Shown: positions 45,541 to 57,556 of the stretch, one piece after another
How the letters are laid out: every line of letters begins with the position of its first letter
Numbering within the stretch: the first letter of the stretch is position 1
Assembly (NCBI GenBank): GCA_035222895.1
Contig: JAVYIG010002088.1
Location: 62,001 to 126,000 of the forward strand
Length of the DNA: 64,000 nucleotides
From: Strongylocentrotus droebachiensis
Taxonomy: Eukaryota > Echinodermata > Echinoidea > Camarodonta > Strongylocentrotidae
Reading direction: 5' to 3'
Notes under the pieces: generated by a model
The model's input: only the letters and a program-made list of their open reading frames with translations
The model's database searches: none
Told to the model about the DNA's origin: nothing
Made by a program: the position numbers and the translations under genes

Positions 45541-45790
45541 GTGCCATATCGATTGACTTTGGCGATCATGCTGTTCCACAACCCTCGGTTCCTAGCCTTC
45601 TCTATTACCACCACTCCTCTCTCTTCCAACAATTTCTGCAGACTGTCCATCCAAAGTATCCTCCTTCCTCCCCTATTCCTCCTTCCCATAATTTCCCCTT
45701 TAAAGCAAGATTCTCTAGGGCTATGCCTTCTTTATGTGTAATGTGACCCATGAACTTCAACTGCCTGATCAACATCTCATGTATCATATC
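45541..45790 (-). mobile_element. LINE reverse-transcriptase C-terminal scrap
   Basis: On the minus strand a frame reads MIHEMLIRQLKFMGHITHKE and then ENLALKGKL. This resembles the RQLRFFGHI.RKEGLENL.LTGK block found after the RT domain in RTE-like elements. The frame is broken just afterwards. Confidence 0.55.
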
Positions 45791-46237
45791 CTTTGCACTC
45801 CAGCTCTTCTAAGGACTTCCTCATTACTAAACGCATAATATTTGGAGGGAAACATTTCTTTCTTTTCTGTACGACTGCGAGCATGATGTTGTAAGGAGAA
45901 GTACAGAGTTCACATACCGGTAATAACTCAAGTAGGTAGGCCTATACACTGGAGAACGTTTTGGTTGAAACAATGGGTATTTAATTCTTATCATATTGAG
46001 ATAACAAACAAACATACAACTATTTGACCTGTAGTAAAGAGCAGTTAAGAAGCTTAAATCTAGTTTAATTAAAATAGGAGGTTACAAGCATTGCTGTTGC
46101 AGTGTTCTAAAATGAAATGGGTCTTGTCATGGTCATCCATCCCCTGTTCTCCCCCTCAAAATAAAAAGTTAAAAAACAAGGAAATACACCGTAGTTATTA
46201 TAGTTAATAAGTATTTCTACAATATATATATGCCTGT

Positions 46238-46430
46238 ATTGCTCTCTCTCTCCCCCCCCCCCTCCCCTTTTTTCCCTTCCTCTCTCTCTCTCTCTCTCTG
46301 ACACTCTATCTACCAATTTATCTGTGTATCTCTCTTCCCTCTCTCTCTCTTTCTCTCTCTCTCTCTCTTTCCCTCTCTCTCTCTCTCTCTTTCTTCCCCC
46401 CCTCTCTCTCTCTCTCTCTCCCTTACACTC
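46238..46430. repeat. CT microsatellite
   Basis: About 190 bases of interrupted (CT)n with C and T runs. Arg/Glu-rich minus-strand reading frames come from the repeat. Confidence 0.9.
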
Positions 46431-48548
46431 AAACATGTAGGCTACATTTATTCAACATAGACAACACATCCTTCAGCTCTGACCATAATGAGTCATGCAC
46501 CCCTTCCCACCTTAATCAGTAACATCGAAATTAAAACCAATAATTAATCATAAATTCCGCTGCAGTCAGATAATTATGTTTATAATTTTGTTAATTTTCT
46601 ATTCTCATCCTATAGTTATCGTAACAGGACAGTCATCAGCTGCTATTTGATATACGTCCTTCAGCTATAGCCATGGTGGCAATTATGAAATCCATGGGGC
46701 ATGCACCCCCCCCCCCCGGCCCCCCAACCCAAGGCCCAGAAACTAATCAATGTCCATTCATTGTAATTATTGTACATTATGTTGAGGGGGGAAAGCCGAT
46801 TTTAAAAGGCCCAATCGAGATCGAGGTCTCGTCCAAAGTTCCGATACAACTACAAGAAAAGCCCCCAAAACAAGGATAGAAAATCTGAAATGCAATCACC
46901 TTAATTGTGCCTCTTTTTCTATGAGATTACACGGTGCTGAAATCAAACGGCACTATAATTGCAGGCCTTCTACAGCATCTTTCCCCATGCCTCAAAGCTG
47001 TTTTGCAAAGCTGTGGATCGCAATAAGTCTTGATTAGATTACTGATGTGTCTAGTAAGTACATGCTCACTCGCGGCTACATTGTCACAGAGATGCTTTAT
47101 ATTGTACCTTTAATTTGATTCTAACATAGTACACATGCGTGGGTTGAACCCTGAATGCAATCTTTATTCATTTTGATGCCTTCTTTGCTAAGAGAGCATG
47201 GATTAGCTAGCGGTCGTCGATATGCCAATATAATAGAGGATCTCTAATCCCTATTCTGTATCTTTCCTCTAATCTGACCTCTCTCTCTCTCTCTCAGTAT
47301 TGTAAGAGGCCACCAACTCTACTGGATAGAAAAGAGAGAGGAGTGGATATTCTTATACTGATCATTCAATTGGCAAATTGGGAAATAAAAAGAAAGTAGA
47401 AAATTAATAACATGTCAAAACTATAACAAATATATGTTTTTGAAGTCACATAATCAATTGAGTAAAATTCTGTATCTCCTATCATTATAAAACTCTGCAA
47501 AATGAGAATTCTCACAAAAGTACCCACTTTAATAATTTCATTGGACAGATTTTTTGTTGTATAAAACAACAATTTGGTAAACTGCATGGACAGTGCTTGA
47601 GGTGAATTCGGACAGTCAGGGAGATATGGGACAAACTTTAAAAAAATGTTTTTTAAAAGTCACAAATTTTACAGGTGATCGTCACAAAATAAGTAGCTGA
47701 GATAATGTATCAGTTGAAAAATTCGACTTTTACAATCACTTCTTAAACTGACTACATGATATATACCCGTTTTTTGTTGCTGAAATATTGGATAAACTAA
47801 TGAGCATTTTTTTTCTTTTCAGTTTTATCTAAATTTCAACAACAAAAAATCACAATTACAACGATTTTCAAAAACATTTGTATAAGTTTGAAGTATTTTG
47901 AAAAATCTATTTACCTGAACCATGCCTAAAGTTATTAATACTATTAAAAGTATAATTGTGTTTATCGATTCTGAATGGTCAAAATTCACGTTCCTAACGT
48001 CGTAGGCCAACACAAAAATGTAACTCTAATTCTAACTAACCTAACTCTAACGTGTCCAATTTCACCCCGAATATGGGGGGGGGGACAAAATGAATATATT
48101 AAACAAATAAAATATTTATTACTTTAATTTATAGATTTTATCATTAAAAATATTTTAGCCCGCAAGTATTGGGTCTGTCAGACATCCACATTATAGCTGT
48201 ATGCAGAGTTTTTAGAACAGTTAAGTGGTATATTTTTTATAAAACATTTGGCAGCGAACGCATGGGGGGGGGGGGGGGGGGGTGGAGTTGTCAAAAAAAG
48301 AAGTGATAATTAAACCTACAAGCAAAATGTGTGATAGCTGTCGATGTATTTGTGAACATAGGTAGTTAAGACCTTTTATTGGATTTTAGCAAATTTGTAA
48401 AAGGTTAATTACTGTTTAAATGGGGTGTCCCCACTTTTCCCGCGTCTCGGTTCACGCCGTTTTCCCCGACACGACCAAAAATTGTGAAAGGTATATTCGG
48501 CGGCACAGATTGGGGTGTTAAGTGCGTGTTAAGCCTATGGGAAAGTTT

Positions 48549-48568
48549 AGGGTTAGGGTTAGGGTTAA
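48549..48568 (+). repeat. short TTAGGG interstitial repeat
   Basis: Three consecutive TTAGGG-type units (TTTAGGGTTAGGGTTAGGG). Too short to be a telomere. Confidence 0.7.
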
Positions 48569-49674
48569 ATCAAGACCTCTTTTTTATTTTAAAAAAAAAA
48601 GCCCCAATCTGAACCGCAGAAGAAAATAACGCGGCCGGGGGGGGGGGGGGCTAATTGTTTCCTCGCATTGTATATAATTAAATAATCTGAGATACGAAAA
48701 AAGGGGAATAGTTATACCTTTCAGGTGACTTTTTGAGATGGATAAGTGGCTAGTCAGTTGAAATCGTTGTCGAGGTCACAATAATGTTATTCGGCACATT
48801 CGTTTTGCCATGAAAATAATAATAACAATAATAATGATAATAATAATGACAATGATATAATGTCTTGTTTGCCAAAGGTAACTTTATCCTTAATATATCT
48901 TGCTCTGCATGCAGCTCTGCAATATCAAATTATTTTCCGGCTCATATAGCGCTCAAAATGTAGTCAATGAATGTCTAACTTATTGGGCCGGCTGGGTACT
49001 GTACACCTAGGAGGAGTGTCAAAATTAAATTGATATCTTGCTATCAGTAAAGGACAAGATAATAATTTGTATATACTTACGATATACCAGATTGCGAAAC
49101 GATCCGCCACAGCAAATTGAAATTTCTCAGAAATGTAAGACATGGAATTCCATGTCTTACATTTAGATCCCTCGTCGATCTCATAGGGATGGGATCGTAT
49201 AATTGTAAACAACCAACAATTAAAATATGAAAAACAAAACTAGATAAGACCAACAAATTATGATTGCAGGGCCCTCAGGGAGAACAGGATGAATACTGAT
49301 GAGGCTACCCTGGGTAAACAAGACATGTTATTATAAATATATAACTAACAAACTAATTAAAGGCCTACTTTAATAGCTAGCTAGCTAACTAGCCAACTGA
49401 CTGACTGACTGACTAAAACAAGCGCGCTTGAGATATCGCCGTTTATCTCTGGACAAAATTCAGACACAAAGCAATAAACATGAAGAGCGACATCTTATAA
49501 CTCAATGTCACAAAGTAGTTAGTAAATTGGTAAACACAAAACGTAATGTTTACAATGGAAAGTGCGTTCACCTTAATAACTTACGCGCCGCTGTTTGACG
49601 CTTCCTAATCCTGGCCTGGCCTGAACAGTTCGAAATGTTTGTTCATATTCATAGTTATTTACATTTTTATAGCA

Positions 49675-52600
49675 ATGGCTGTCGACGGCCTGGCGATTCA
49701 AACTATTTGGATGAACGTAGCTGCATTTTGTTCCCTGAGTGATCTTGGAAGATTACAGTCAACATGCAAATATCTCAACGCGCTTCTTTCATGCAATTCA
49801 GTTTGGTACGTATCATCGCATGACAGTGTTTATCGATTGAGGGATACATGCGCTGATATAGTAGGCTGTTCCGAAGCTGTCTGTGGTCGGCAGCCCCGCG
49901 TATCCGATATCTGATCCAACTTGTTTAAGTCTATAGGCCCAGATCTATATCCGAACTGGAAAATGAAATGGATGAATTATATATCAACGGAAAGCTTACA
50001 ATACTATCAATTATATGCCATTTTATTGTCTGTCACTGCCAGAGGAGTACTATCAGCTCTCTGAAAACTCAAAATCCAAAGGCAAAGCTCTGAAAATCGA
50101 AAGTTGTCGACCTAGAAACTTGCTATCGACTTGATCGATGACATCATTTTATGAGGAGTAGCCTACGCATATTTCCAATGACTTTGAATTAATTAAGCAA
50201 TGCTCATCATCTCAGCTATATAGGTGAACCGATGGGGTCCACATGTTATGTCGTCACTGTAACTTAGAGTCTAGGCAAATTTGACCCCTGTTGACCCATT
50301 ATTTGGAAAATGAGGTTTTAATTTGCTTTTGTGCGTTAATGAAAGGGTAAATCCTTTTTATTCCCTTATATTTGTGTAGGGATTTATTTTGAACTTATTA
50401 AACTCCCCTTCATATCCATGATCGATGACTATTCATATTGACTGCATCTGGTGAACATTGGAACCAATCAGAAGGATGAAAGGATGGTGGATGAAAAATG
50501 TGAATGTGAATGAGGGATGACCTACATCATAGTACGATAGTATGAAAGGAATGAATCATGGAAATGACAAGAGGGGAGTAAGAATTTCAAAATAAATACC
50601 TACATGTACAAACTAGTCTTCCTCTCACAAATAAAATGCCCTCATGTTATAATAAGGCATTTTCTTTTCTTTGATTACCTAAACACATTAAACATTAAAT
50701 ATCTAATAAAAATATATACCTTATCTTGATACTTGATACTTGATGAAATAATCCCTGAAGCAGCTTTTCCAAGCTATACTGGGATAAAGGGTAAATCCTT
50801 TTTATTCCCTTATATTTGTGTAGGGATTTATTTTGAACTTATTCATCCTTTCCTTTTGTAAATAGACAAAAATCAATATCGATTTGTATCTTCTTTTTTC
50901 TTTTAAAGAAAACCAAATCCTACTACCTGCAAGCATAACATAGTATAAAATTTCACCAAAAAATGAATTTCACTTTTATATGAATAAATTATGACTTACA
51001 AATGATTCAAATGTACAGTGTATTAAGCATAACATATACATGTAAGCTGAAATATCTGTCAATACACAAGATTTTATATATATCTGAATTCTCTTCACAT
51101 TTAATCTGTTTTCACTTTTATCTCGCGGAAACAATCGGGTTTTAATTTGCTTTTGTGCATTAATGAAATGGTAAATACTCTTTATTCTTTATATTTGTAT
51201 TCTACATTCATTCATTTTTCCATTTCTATCAAGTTGTATTTTCATTGGATACGGTCCATCTCTGTAAAGTAAGCCTGATTTTTAAAATTTCTCCTGAATT
51301 TTTTTTTATCGTCAACAGGAAGATTCAGTGGAAAAAGTTGTATAGAATATTTGACCTGGAGGAAAAGTACAGGGACCGTGTTGATTCCTCGGCTCTTGTA
51401 CCCTTCTTGTACCAGAACCTCTGCTTCCGTCTCCTGTCATGTCTCAGACGCAGGGAATGTGCACAGCAATGGTTCGTCATGAACCTACAGGATGAAGTCG
51501 AATCCTTCAACATTGCTCAGAACCTCACATCATTTTCGTTCTTTGATTCAACTCAGCTGTGGCGCAGGGCCGAGTCCTCGCGGCACGTCCGTTTGCGCTC
51601 GGCGTTGTCTACAGTGGTTCCTCTTCGCAGACTGAAGACGTGTGATGTAAAGTTCCTGGATGCTGCAACAGATCAGATGCTGCTTGGTGGCATGGCTCAG
51701 AAAGAGGGCAGTTTTGCTGAACTCTGGCCTTTCCTGGAGTCTGAGAAGAAGGCCTTCTACAACCACCGCATTGCGATGCTAATGAGGAAGGGGCGGCGGG
51801 GGAGAGAGAAATGCTTCCCACAGGTCTCAGGGTTAGAGTGTGGAATGCCGCTGCAGTTCTGCTCTCTGAACCTTCTGGGAAGCGGATGGAAAGTGCGGAG
51901 GAGGGTTCTGCAAGCCTTTGAGGACACCACCAATGCTGCCATCAAGATCGGTGGAATCAAGAACTCTGAGCTGAGGTGTAGCCTGCAAGAGTTACTCCGT
52001 CCAGGATTGATCAGAGACTTCTCTCAAGAAGCGGAGCCGATCTGTCTCCGAACCCCCATCAACATGAATCCAAAAGACTTGGAAATAGTCCAGGACCTCT
52101 TCTTTCGTGTTCTGGGATACACTTGGTAAGTTGATACGGATGATATCTTATTCAATATATAAAATATTACTTGATGACTGAATTACTGAAAACTGATTAT
52201 GGAAGATAACTTTGTATCTATTCACTACACATCCAAAATGATAGTCTTGACAAAATAATACCAGATGCTTGAGATCTGGTGCCCTTTTTAAATAGGTTAC
52301 TTAATTATTCATGAGATTCTTAATCAAGAATAAAAATAGATGTAGTGTGGACTACATGTATATTTCTATCGGTATTGGTACCATTTTTAAAACATATTTT
52401 GTGCATGTCAACCAGTCTGTTAAATAGTCAATTACCAGACAGACCTCACTTTGTTTCAATTTAGTCTCTTTGCCACACAAGCATACACAATTGTGGTGTG
52501 ATTTGATGACTCATAATAATAATAATAATACCGGTATGTGTTATTTCATAATCAAGGACACACATGTTTGTAGAAATACATGGATAGATACAATCTGGAA

Positions 52601-54942
52601 ATGTACTGCATAACTGAAGACCCACTTTTTTCCATGCAAATAGATCACGGACCGGTAAATATAAGTACCCCCATATGACAGCTTACAGTGTTCTCGAACC
52701 GAGGATGTTTGTAAATGGTTGTGAAAGTGAAGGTACATTTCATATCAGTCAGTGTCCTCCTTGGTACCCACAAGCACTGAATCCATAAGAAACATGAATG
52801 TATTACGTACTACAGTCAAACCTGCCTTAGTGACCCACCTGTCTACAAAGACCACCTGCCTACAACAAGCACACTTTTTGTTTCCCTTGAAAATGGTTTC
52901 TCATTGAAACATGTACTAAAGGAACCTGTCTACAAAGACCACTTTTTGTGCTTCCCTTGGGTGGTCGCTGTAGACAGGTTTGACTGTATTACTCATATAC
53001 TAATATCCTATCTGTCTCTCCTAGCATCTTACCATTCAACGTAGCATCACATGTCAGTGACAACGCTAGAGCAGAGACATGCCTCATCATAGAGAGCTAC
53101 GTCCATCACACTGTCATCACACCCATCGTCGATGGCATCCTGTGCTCAGCCCTGGTGAGGTGCAAACCCATCGGCTTCGCCCATGTCCTGGATTATCTGG
53201 TTCTAAGCTTGGTAGTGAAGAACCCAAACCTCAGTAAGGTAGGTGAAAGTACAGTCTAACAAGCTTCAGCAACGATTTTATGGCTTTCCTTGAATAATGT
53301 TAGGATTCACAACGTCAATGAACATCCTGTGCTCAGCCCTGGTGAGGTGCAAACCCATTGGCTTTGCTCATGTTCTGGATTATCTGATTCTAAGTTTGGT
53401 AGTGAAGAACCCAAACCTCAGTAAGGTAGGTGAAAAGACCACGTTTTTTGGCTTTCCTTGAACAATGTTAGGATTCACAACAAAATAATCCTGTGCTCAG
53501 CCCTGTTAAGGTGCAAACCCATTGGCTTTGCTCATGTTCTGGATTATCTGGTTCTAAGTTTGGTAGTGAAGAACCACATCTTTTGGTTTTCCTTGAACAC
53601 TTATGTTAGGATTCACAACAAAATAATCCTGTGCTCAGCCCTGTTAAGGTGCAAACCCATCGGCTTTGCTCATCTCCTGGATTATCTTAGTCTAGTGGTG
53701 AAGAACCCAAGAGCCATCCTGGTAGGCTTAAGTACAAGGTGACCTGCTCTGGCAACAACATCTATCGAAAGACATATGTTCTACTCTGCAAATTATTTAA
53801 TATCCTCATTGGTAATTGTGAGGGCACAATTATAATAAAGATCAACCATATTGTGAGGCCAGTGTATTTCTTTATTTTTTTTAGAACCCTGATGACATGC
53901 TAAGAATTTCACCTGATAGCATCTCTACAAATTCACATATGATCTTGCAATGTTGGACGCACCTCTGGCAAGCTGTTCTGAAAAGCAATTTTTAAATAAA
54001 ATTTGGAAAATTAGTCTATTCCTTTTCTTCCCATCCCCATTCATAGATCAGAGCGCCATCCCTCATGCTGAACACCAATCCTGAACGCATGACCCTTGCC
54101 CTTTCACCGGCTCGTGACCTAATGGCTGCCGTCCGTCCAGAAAACCCTTCAGAGTATGCCTACAATTCACAGCTTGGTGTTTTGCAGTCAGGTACTGCGC
54201 TTCAGCTCAAAGAAAGGTAAAACATTTCTCATATGAATATTACTTATTTGAGATGCTAATCATAGCAAAAATTCCCTCAATCATAGCCCTTACATAGTTC
54301 TAGTCACATATCAATTTAAAATATACCGATTGGGCTACAGTGATATTTTGATGGATGAATTTAATGAATCCTGAATAAAGGTGTATTTTGATTAAAATTG
54401 AAATTTAGGGTTCTTAAACTTTAAAGTTTCTAAATCTGCACATACTTATGACTGTGTATAACAAAGAAATTGCCATGTGTTATATTAATGGTACTTTTAC
54501 TTCATATGTATCGTAGTTTGGTAATGTTTGAAATTTGTTTTTCTTTTGAAGCATCCTATGCGTCTTCCAAGGAATCGACTCGTGTAAGCGCTCAGAGTTC
54601 CTAGTCCTTCTGGCAACCGAGTACATGTACAAGTGCCTTGACCTTGTCTCCATGGTAACCGAACTCCTCAGCCAGTTCGACCTCCTCAACGTGCGGCGGT
54701 TGGTGAGTCGCATCTTCTTCGTCGGGGAGAACACAAGGATCGGTAGCTTCCGGGAGAGGTTCGAGAAAGACCTGAGGGTGAGTCTCAACCAGCTGGGGGC
54801 GGTGTTTGGAGGAGAGTTTGCCCGGCAGCAGCGATGGCCGATACACTGCGTACATGCGGAGGTGGAGGACAGACCGAACTGTCTGTTCTCCGATACCTTC
54901 ACCACCATGGACTATATCTTTCAAGGCCCTGATTTCTTCTGA
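49675..54942 (+). CDS. F-box domain protein, five exons, otherwise unrecognised
   Basis: Predicted SCF ubiquitin-ligase adaptor. Exons: 49675-49805, 51319-52125, 53025-53238, 54047-54216 and 54552-54942; phases (2,2,0,2) join into one 570-aa frame ending TGA. The F-box spans about residues 8-57. Exon 1 ends in the codon for Trp44, giving LLSCNSVW then KIQWKKLY across the splice, the usual LxxxSLWxxLxxxxW pattern of F-boxes; this join is strong support. After the F-box I recognise no WD40, LRR, Kelch or other repeat. The rest is mostly helical-looking with Arg-rich and Leu-rich stretches. The C terminus reads YIFQGPDFF. It is not an obvious FBXO16 paralogue. Parts of exon 3 are duplicated in the following intron. 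Confidence 0.82.
50320..51200. repeat. three copies of a short direct repeat in intron 1
   Basis: TTTAATTTGCTTTTGTGCRTTAATGAAA-like sequence followed by GGTAAATCCTTTTTATTCCC occurs near 50321 and 51140. A partial copy (GGTAAATCC to TTTTGAACTTATT) lies near 50788. Origin unknown. Confidence 0.65.
52813..52986. mobile_element. Tc1/mariner-type MITE (CAGTCAAACCTG), copy 2
   Basis: 174-bp copy of the element at 9269-9457, flanked by TA on each side. It ends 38 bp before exon 3 of the F-box gene, so it lies across the region where a branch point would be. Confidence 0.82.
53325..53725 (+). repeat. three degenerate tandem copies of exon 3 of the F-box gene
   Basis: The 3' half of exon 3 (CATCCTGTGCTCAGCCCTGG to the donor) recurs at about 53325-53440, 53488-53580 and 53626-53722, linked by GTTAGGATTCACAAC-type spacers. 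The first extra copy keeps the exact AAG|GTAGGTGA donor and an open frame; later copies have small deletions. No good acceptor precedes them. Confidence 0.85.
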
Positions 54943-55371
54943 ATCTCCCTTTAAAGGCCATCTGTACTAGTTTGGCTAGGAGGGATTAGACCACCCAGGG
55001 TTGTAACTGACAGGTGGCTATCTCATCAACTCAGCTCTTAGCTAACGTAAGAAAAGAGGATAATGGGGGACCAATGGTCGCCAATAGGCCTGTTTACTAA
55101 TGTATTCACGGACCTTTAAATTTGCACACGGTTGTAAGCTCTGGCAAACAAACCGAGCGCAGTGTCTGCTACGGCCCTGCTACACACACTTTGTATACGG
55201 CGATGTGGGGAATGCGAGGAAAAAAAGGCTGATCATCGTCCTAATAAACTTCGTTTAAAACTGTTTGTTTTCCAACCTTAGGGTATATAATTAAAATAAA
55301 TATAGTTTTTCTCAGTTGTACATGACAAATCTTCGATTTTATTTTCCGAAATCCGACGAAATATCGCAAAA

Positions 55372-55440
55372 ATGGGAGGTAAGCATTGCTGTTACGGCAC
55401 GTGTAACAGCGATTCACGGTACGCAGACAGACCCCATATG
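55372..55440 (+). pseudogene. THAP-like N-terminal fragment
   Basis: A plus-strand ATG in good context opens MGGKHCCYGTCNSDSRYADR, followed by PHM. The spaced Cys residues after the start look like the beginning of a THAP-type zinc finger, and I recall similar starts in invertebrate uncharacterized proteins. Similarity ends at the junction near 55440; the frame then runs on briefly without meaning. Confidence 0.4.
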
Positions 55441-55905
55441 AATGCTGTGGCACACAGAGCTGGCCTCGGAGACTTCATTGAACTTCATTTGCTCCACATT
55501 CCCGTCAGCAAATAGACGATAGTCCTCAAACGATTTATATGCTTTGAGTTTCTTTCTGTCGTAGTCAGTTCTATTTACTATCAGGTAGTTGAAAATGTCG
55601 TATAATCCGAAATCTGGTATACTTTCAAAGTTCTCGGTGTAGCCGGTGATTTTCATTGGGTCGTCGAACGAGCACCCCGCACGCTCCAACTTCTCCCGCA
55701 GCGACCGTGCGGAGTCGAAGCTCGCAAGGTCCGGGTCTTGGGGCAAAGCGATATCGGCCACAGCAGTCGCAAGTTGAACTAGTTTCTGTTTGTTGTACCC
55801 TGATGTCGTAACTCCTCTCTTTCTTAAATAATCGGTGAGCTCCTTCACTGTCCACTGCGAAAACGGCTTGCTGGAACTACAACTCGATGTCGAAGGCGAT
55901 GCCAT
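55414..55905 (-). CDS. SAP-domain protein fragment inside a transposon
   Basis: 163-aa minus-strand frame with ATG at 55905. Residues 15-50 form a SAP-like DNA-binding motif (WTVKELTDYLRKRGV then GYNKQKLVQLA). Further on, DIFNYLIVNRTDYDRKKLKA then YKSFEDYRLFADGNVE matches the N-terminal region that, in related invertebrate proteins, precedes SWIM and YqaJ-type nuclease domains. Those domains are absent: the frame ends soon after the junction near 55440. It is a truncated gene carried by the element. Confidence 0.6.
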   Translation of the reverse strand: MASPSTSSCSSSKPFSQWTVKELTDYLRKRGVTTSGYNKQKLVQLATAVADIALPQDPDLASFDSARSLREKLERAGCSFDDPMKITGYTENFESIPDFGLYDIFNYLIVNRTDYDRKKLKAYKSFEDYRLFADGNVEQMKFNEVSEASSVCHSIHMGSVCVP

Positions 55906-56351
55906 TGTAGAAATTAGGGTGAAAAAACGTCGCGGTCGCTAGCGTGTGTGTGTGTATTGGGTTTTTACAGACGTGTATCAATCAGATATGATTATTTACG
56001 TCTGGGGACCGACCTTTAAACGTCACCATCCGAAAGACGTGACTCAGTTTCGAACCTGCGTCCTCGGCTGAATCAGTTTGTAACTTCCACTGTTAGCTGG
56101 ATTACAGGCGCACGCCACAACGCCACAACGCAATGGCTTTGTCTGTGTATAGCGTAGCGGGCATGGAAAAACAATGTGGCGACCGTGCCGCACCACGCAA
56201 AGCTTGCCCTACGTAGTAACAATCGCTAGGGTGCGAGGGATTATGACGTCACTCGCATATCATTAGTAAACAGGCCTATTAGGCATTGTTTTCTATAAAG
56301 AGGGAGCAAGTAGCTACAGTAGTAGTAGTAGTAGTAGTAGTGGGGCTTTAA

Positions 56352-57440
56352 ATTAAATTAAATTAAATTGTGCCTCCTCCCCAATGAACACCCTATTCAA
56401 AGGGTAGTTATGAGGATATGCAATTGACAACCATGGACAATAATTTCTTTGGAATCTTGCTTTCAATGAACCCATACATGTCTACATCATATATAAAGGA
56501 AAGTCAGTAGAATCTGCAGTTTTACAAAATAGCACATATCTTTCAAGACCCTAATTTCTTCTAGGTCTCGATCAATTTATTTATTTGTGCCTTGTTTTTA
56601 AGGAACATGCATGCTTTGTCCTATCCAACTGATAGTATGGCTGATGTGCAATTTACCGTCATCGACTATATATTCAAGGCCCAAATTTCTTTGAATCTCT
56701 CTTTCAGATCATTCATTTAAGCCTTGTTCCACAAGAACATGGAACATTTTTCATCTCGTCTAAAATCAAAGGATAGTTGAATAATGCAATTTACCTTCAT
56801 GGGTTATATCTTTTAAGGTCCTAAACCTTTCCAAGCATTCATTCACCCATTCATCCACCCTTCCTGTTAGTATCATATCCTTAATACAGGAGTTACATAC
56901 TAGTTATATTTAAGAGGCCTAAATAACAAGATGTTACACAAAGGTTATGTGCTTAAAGAGAGAGCCCTCAAGGCTCTTCATTTAGTGCATGTATTTCACT
57001 TTTACAAGTCTGCCACAAGGTAGCGCCATTTCACTATCAACTTTGGGATATATTAATAATCTTGTTACACCTTTCCTTCTTTAAAGAAGCATGTCATTAT
57101 ATAAACTAAAATAATACCAACAATGTTGCTCAGAATTAAGCAGTACTGAAACGTTTGAGAATCTTATATAAACTTTCAAAACCTGTTCTTTGTATTGTAA
57201 ATATGTATGTGTGTATTCCTAAAAACCAGCTCACACATTTTGGATATAATAACAAGTGATCCAATTATCACTGAGGTTTAAAACTACTGAAGCAACTTCA
57301 ACAAACATATATTTACAACTTAATATACACAGCAACTCCACAGATGAACTTCCTTAATTCTTACTTACTAACTGTTCTTTGTTTTTATCGTTCAGTTGAG
57401 TTTGTAATCTTTTAGATATGCTGGCTGTTTAGTCTGCCGC
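56352..57440. other. unannotated AT-rich sequence
   Basis: No exon or classified repeat recognised. It contains repeated phrases around TATATCTTTCAAGGCCCTAA-like sequence and CCTTGTT at about 56535, 56665 and 56800, which echo the end of the F-box gene (54915) and suggest local duplications of its 3' end. Confidence 0.45.
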
Positions 57441-57556
57441 TGACTTCTGCGAAATTGTTCTGAGTTCTACCCTGAGTTGTTGCTACTCGATGTCGTGTTT
57501 GGTGGTGACTGGGTAGGGGTTGGAAATGTGTTCTGAGGATCGTCCGTTACGGAAGA

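Larger units (their letters stand above)
39840..49674. other. intergenic region between RAB39 and the F-box gene
   Basis: Nearly 10 kb without an exon I can support. AT-rich, with many TACATGTACATGTA-type runs. Recognisable items are MITEs at 41638-41789 and 43621-43944, a LINE scrap at 45541-45790, CT/TC microsatellites (45515-45540, 46238-46430, 47280-47297), poly-G runs near 48075, 48265 and 48640, and AAT repeats near 48818-48860. Short isolated reading frames here have no family similarity. Confidence 0.6.
55083..56280. mobile_element. TIR transposon carrying two coding starts
   Basis: Perfect 20-bp inverted ends (AATAGGCCTGTTTACTAATG and its complement) bound about 1.2 kb inserted in a family C MITE. 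Inside, two convergent coding starts meet near 55440: a short THAP-like start on plus and a SAP-domain start on minus. It could be an internal deletion derivative of a larger two-gene element or a transposon that captured gene pieces. The interrupted host copy and intact relatives (8108, 16819, 20551) show that it moved as a unit. Confidence 0.8.
54951..56351. mobile_element. MITE family C, copy 4, split by a nested transposon
   Basis: The left part (54951-55082) and right part (56281-56351) together make one family C copy, interrupted by the element at 55083-56280. It begins eight bases after the F-box gene stop codon, so it must form most of that gene's 3' UTR unless polyadenylation is immediate. 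Confidence 0.85.

Noticed and set aside
46107..46436. Arg/Glu-rich protein on minus
   Set aside because: It is translation of a CT microsatellite.
48549..48568. Telomere or chromosome-end fusion
   Set aside because: Only three TTAGGG units in ordinary sequence; not enough to claim a fusion.
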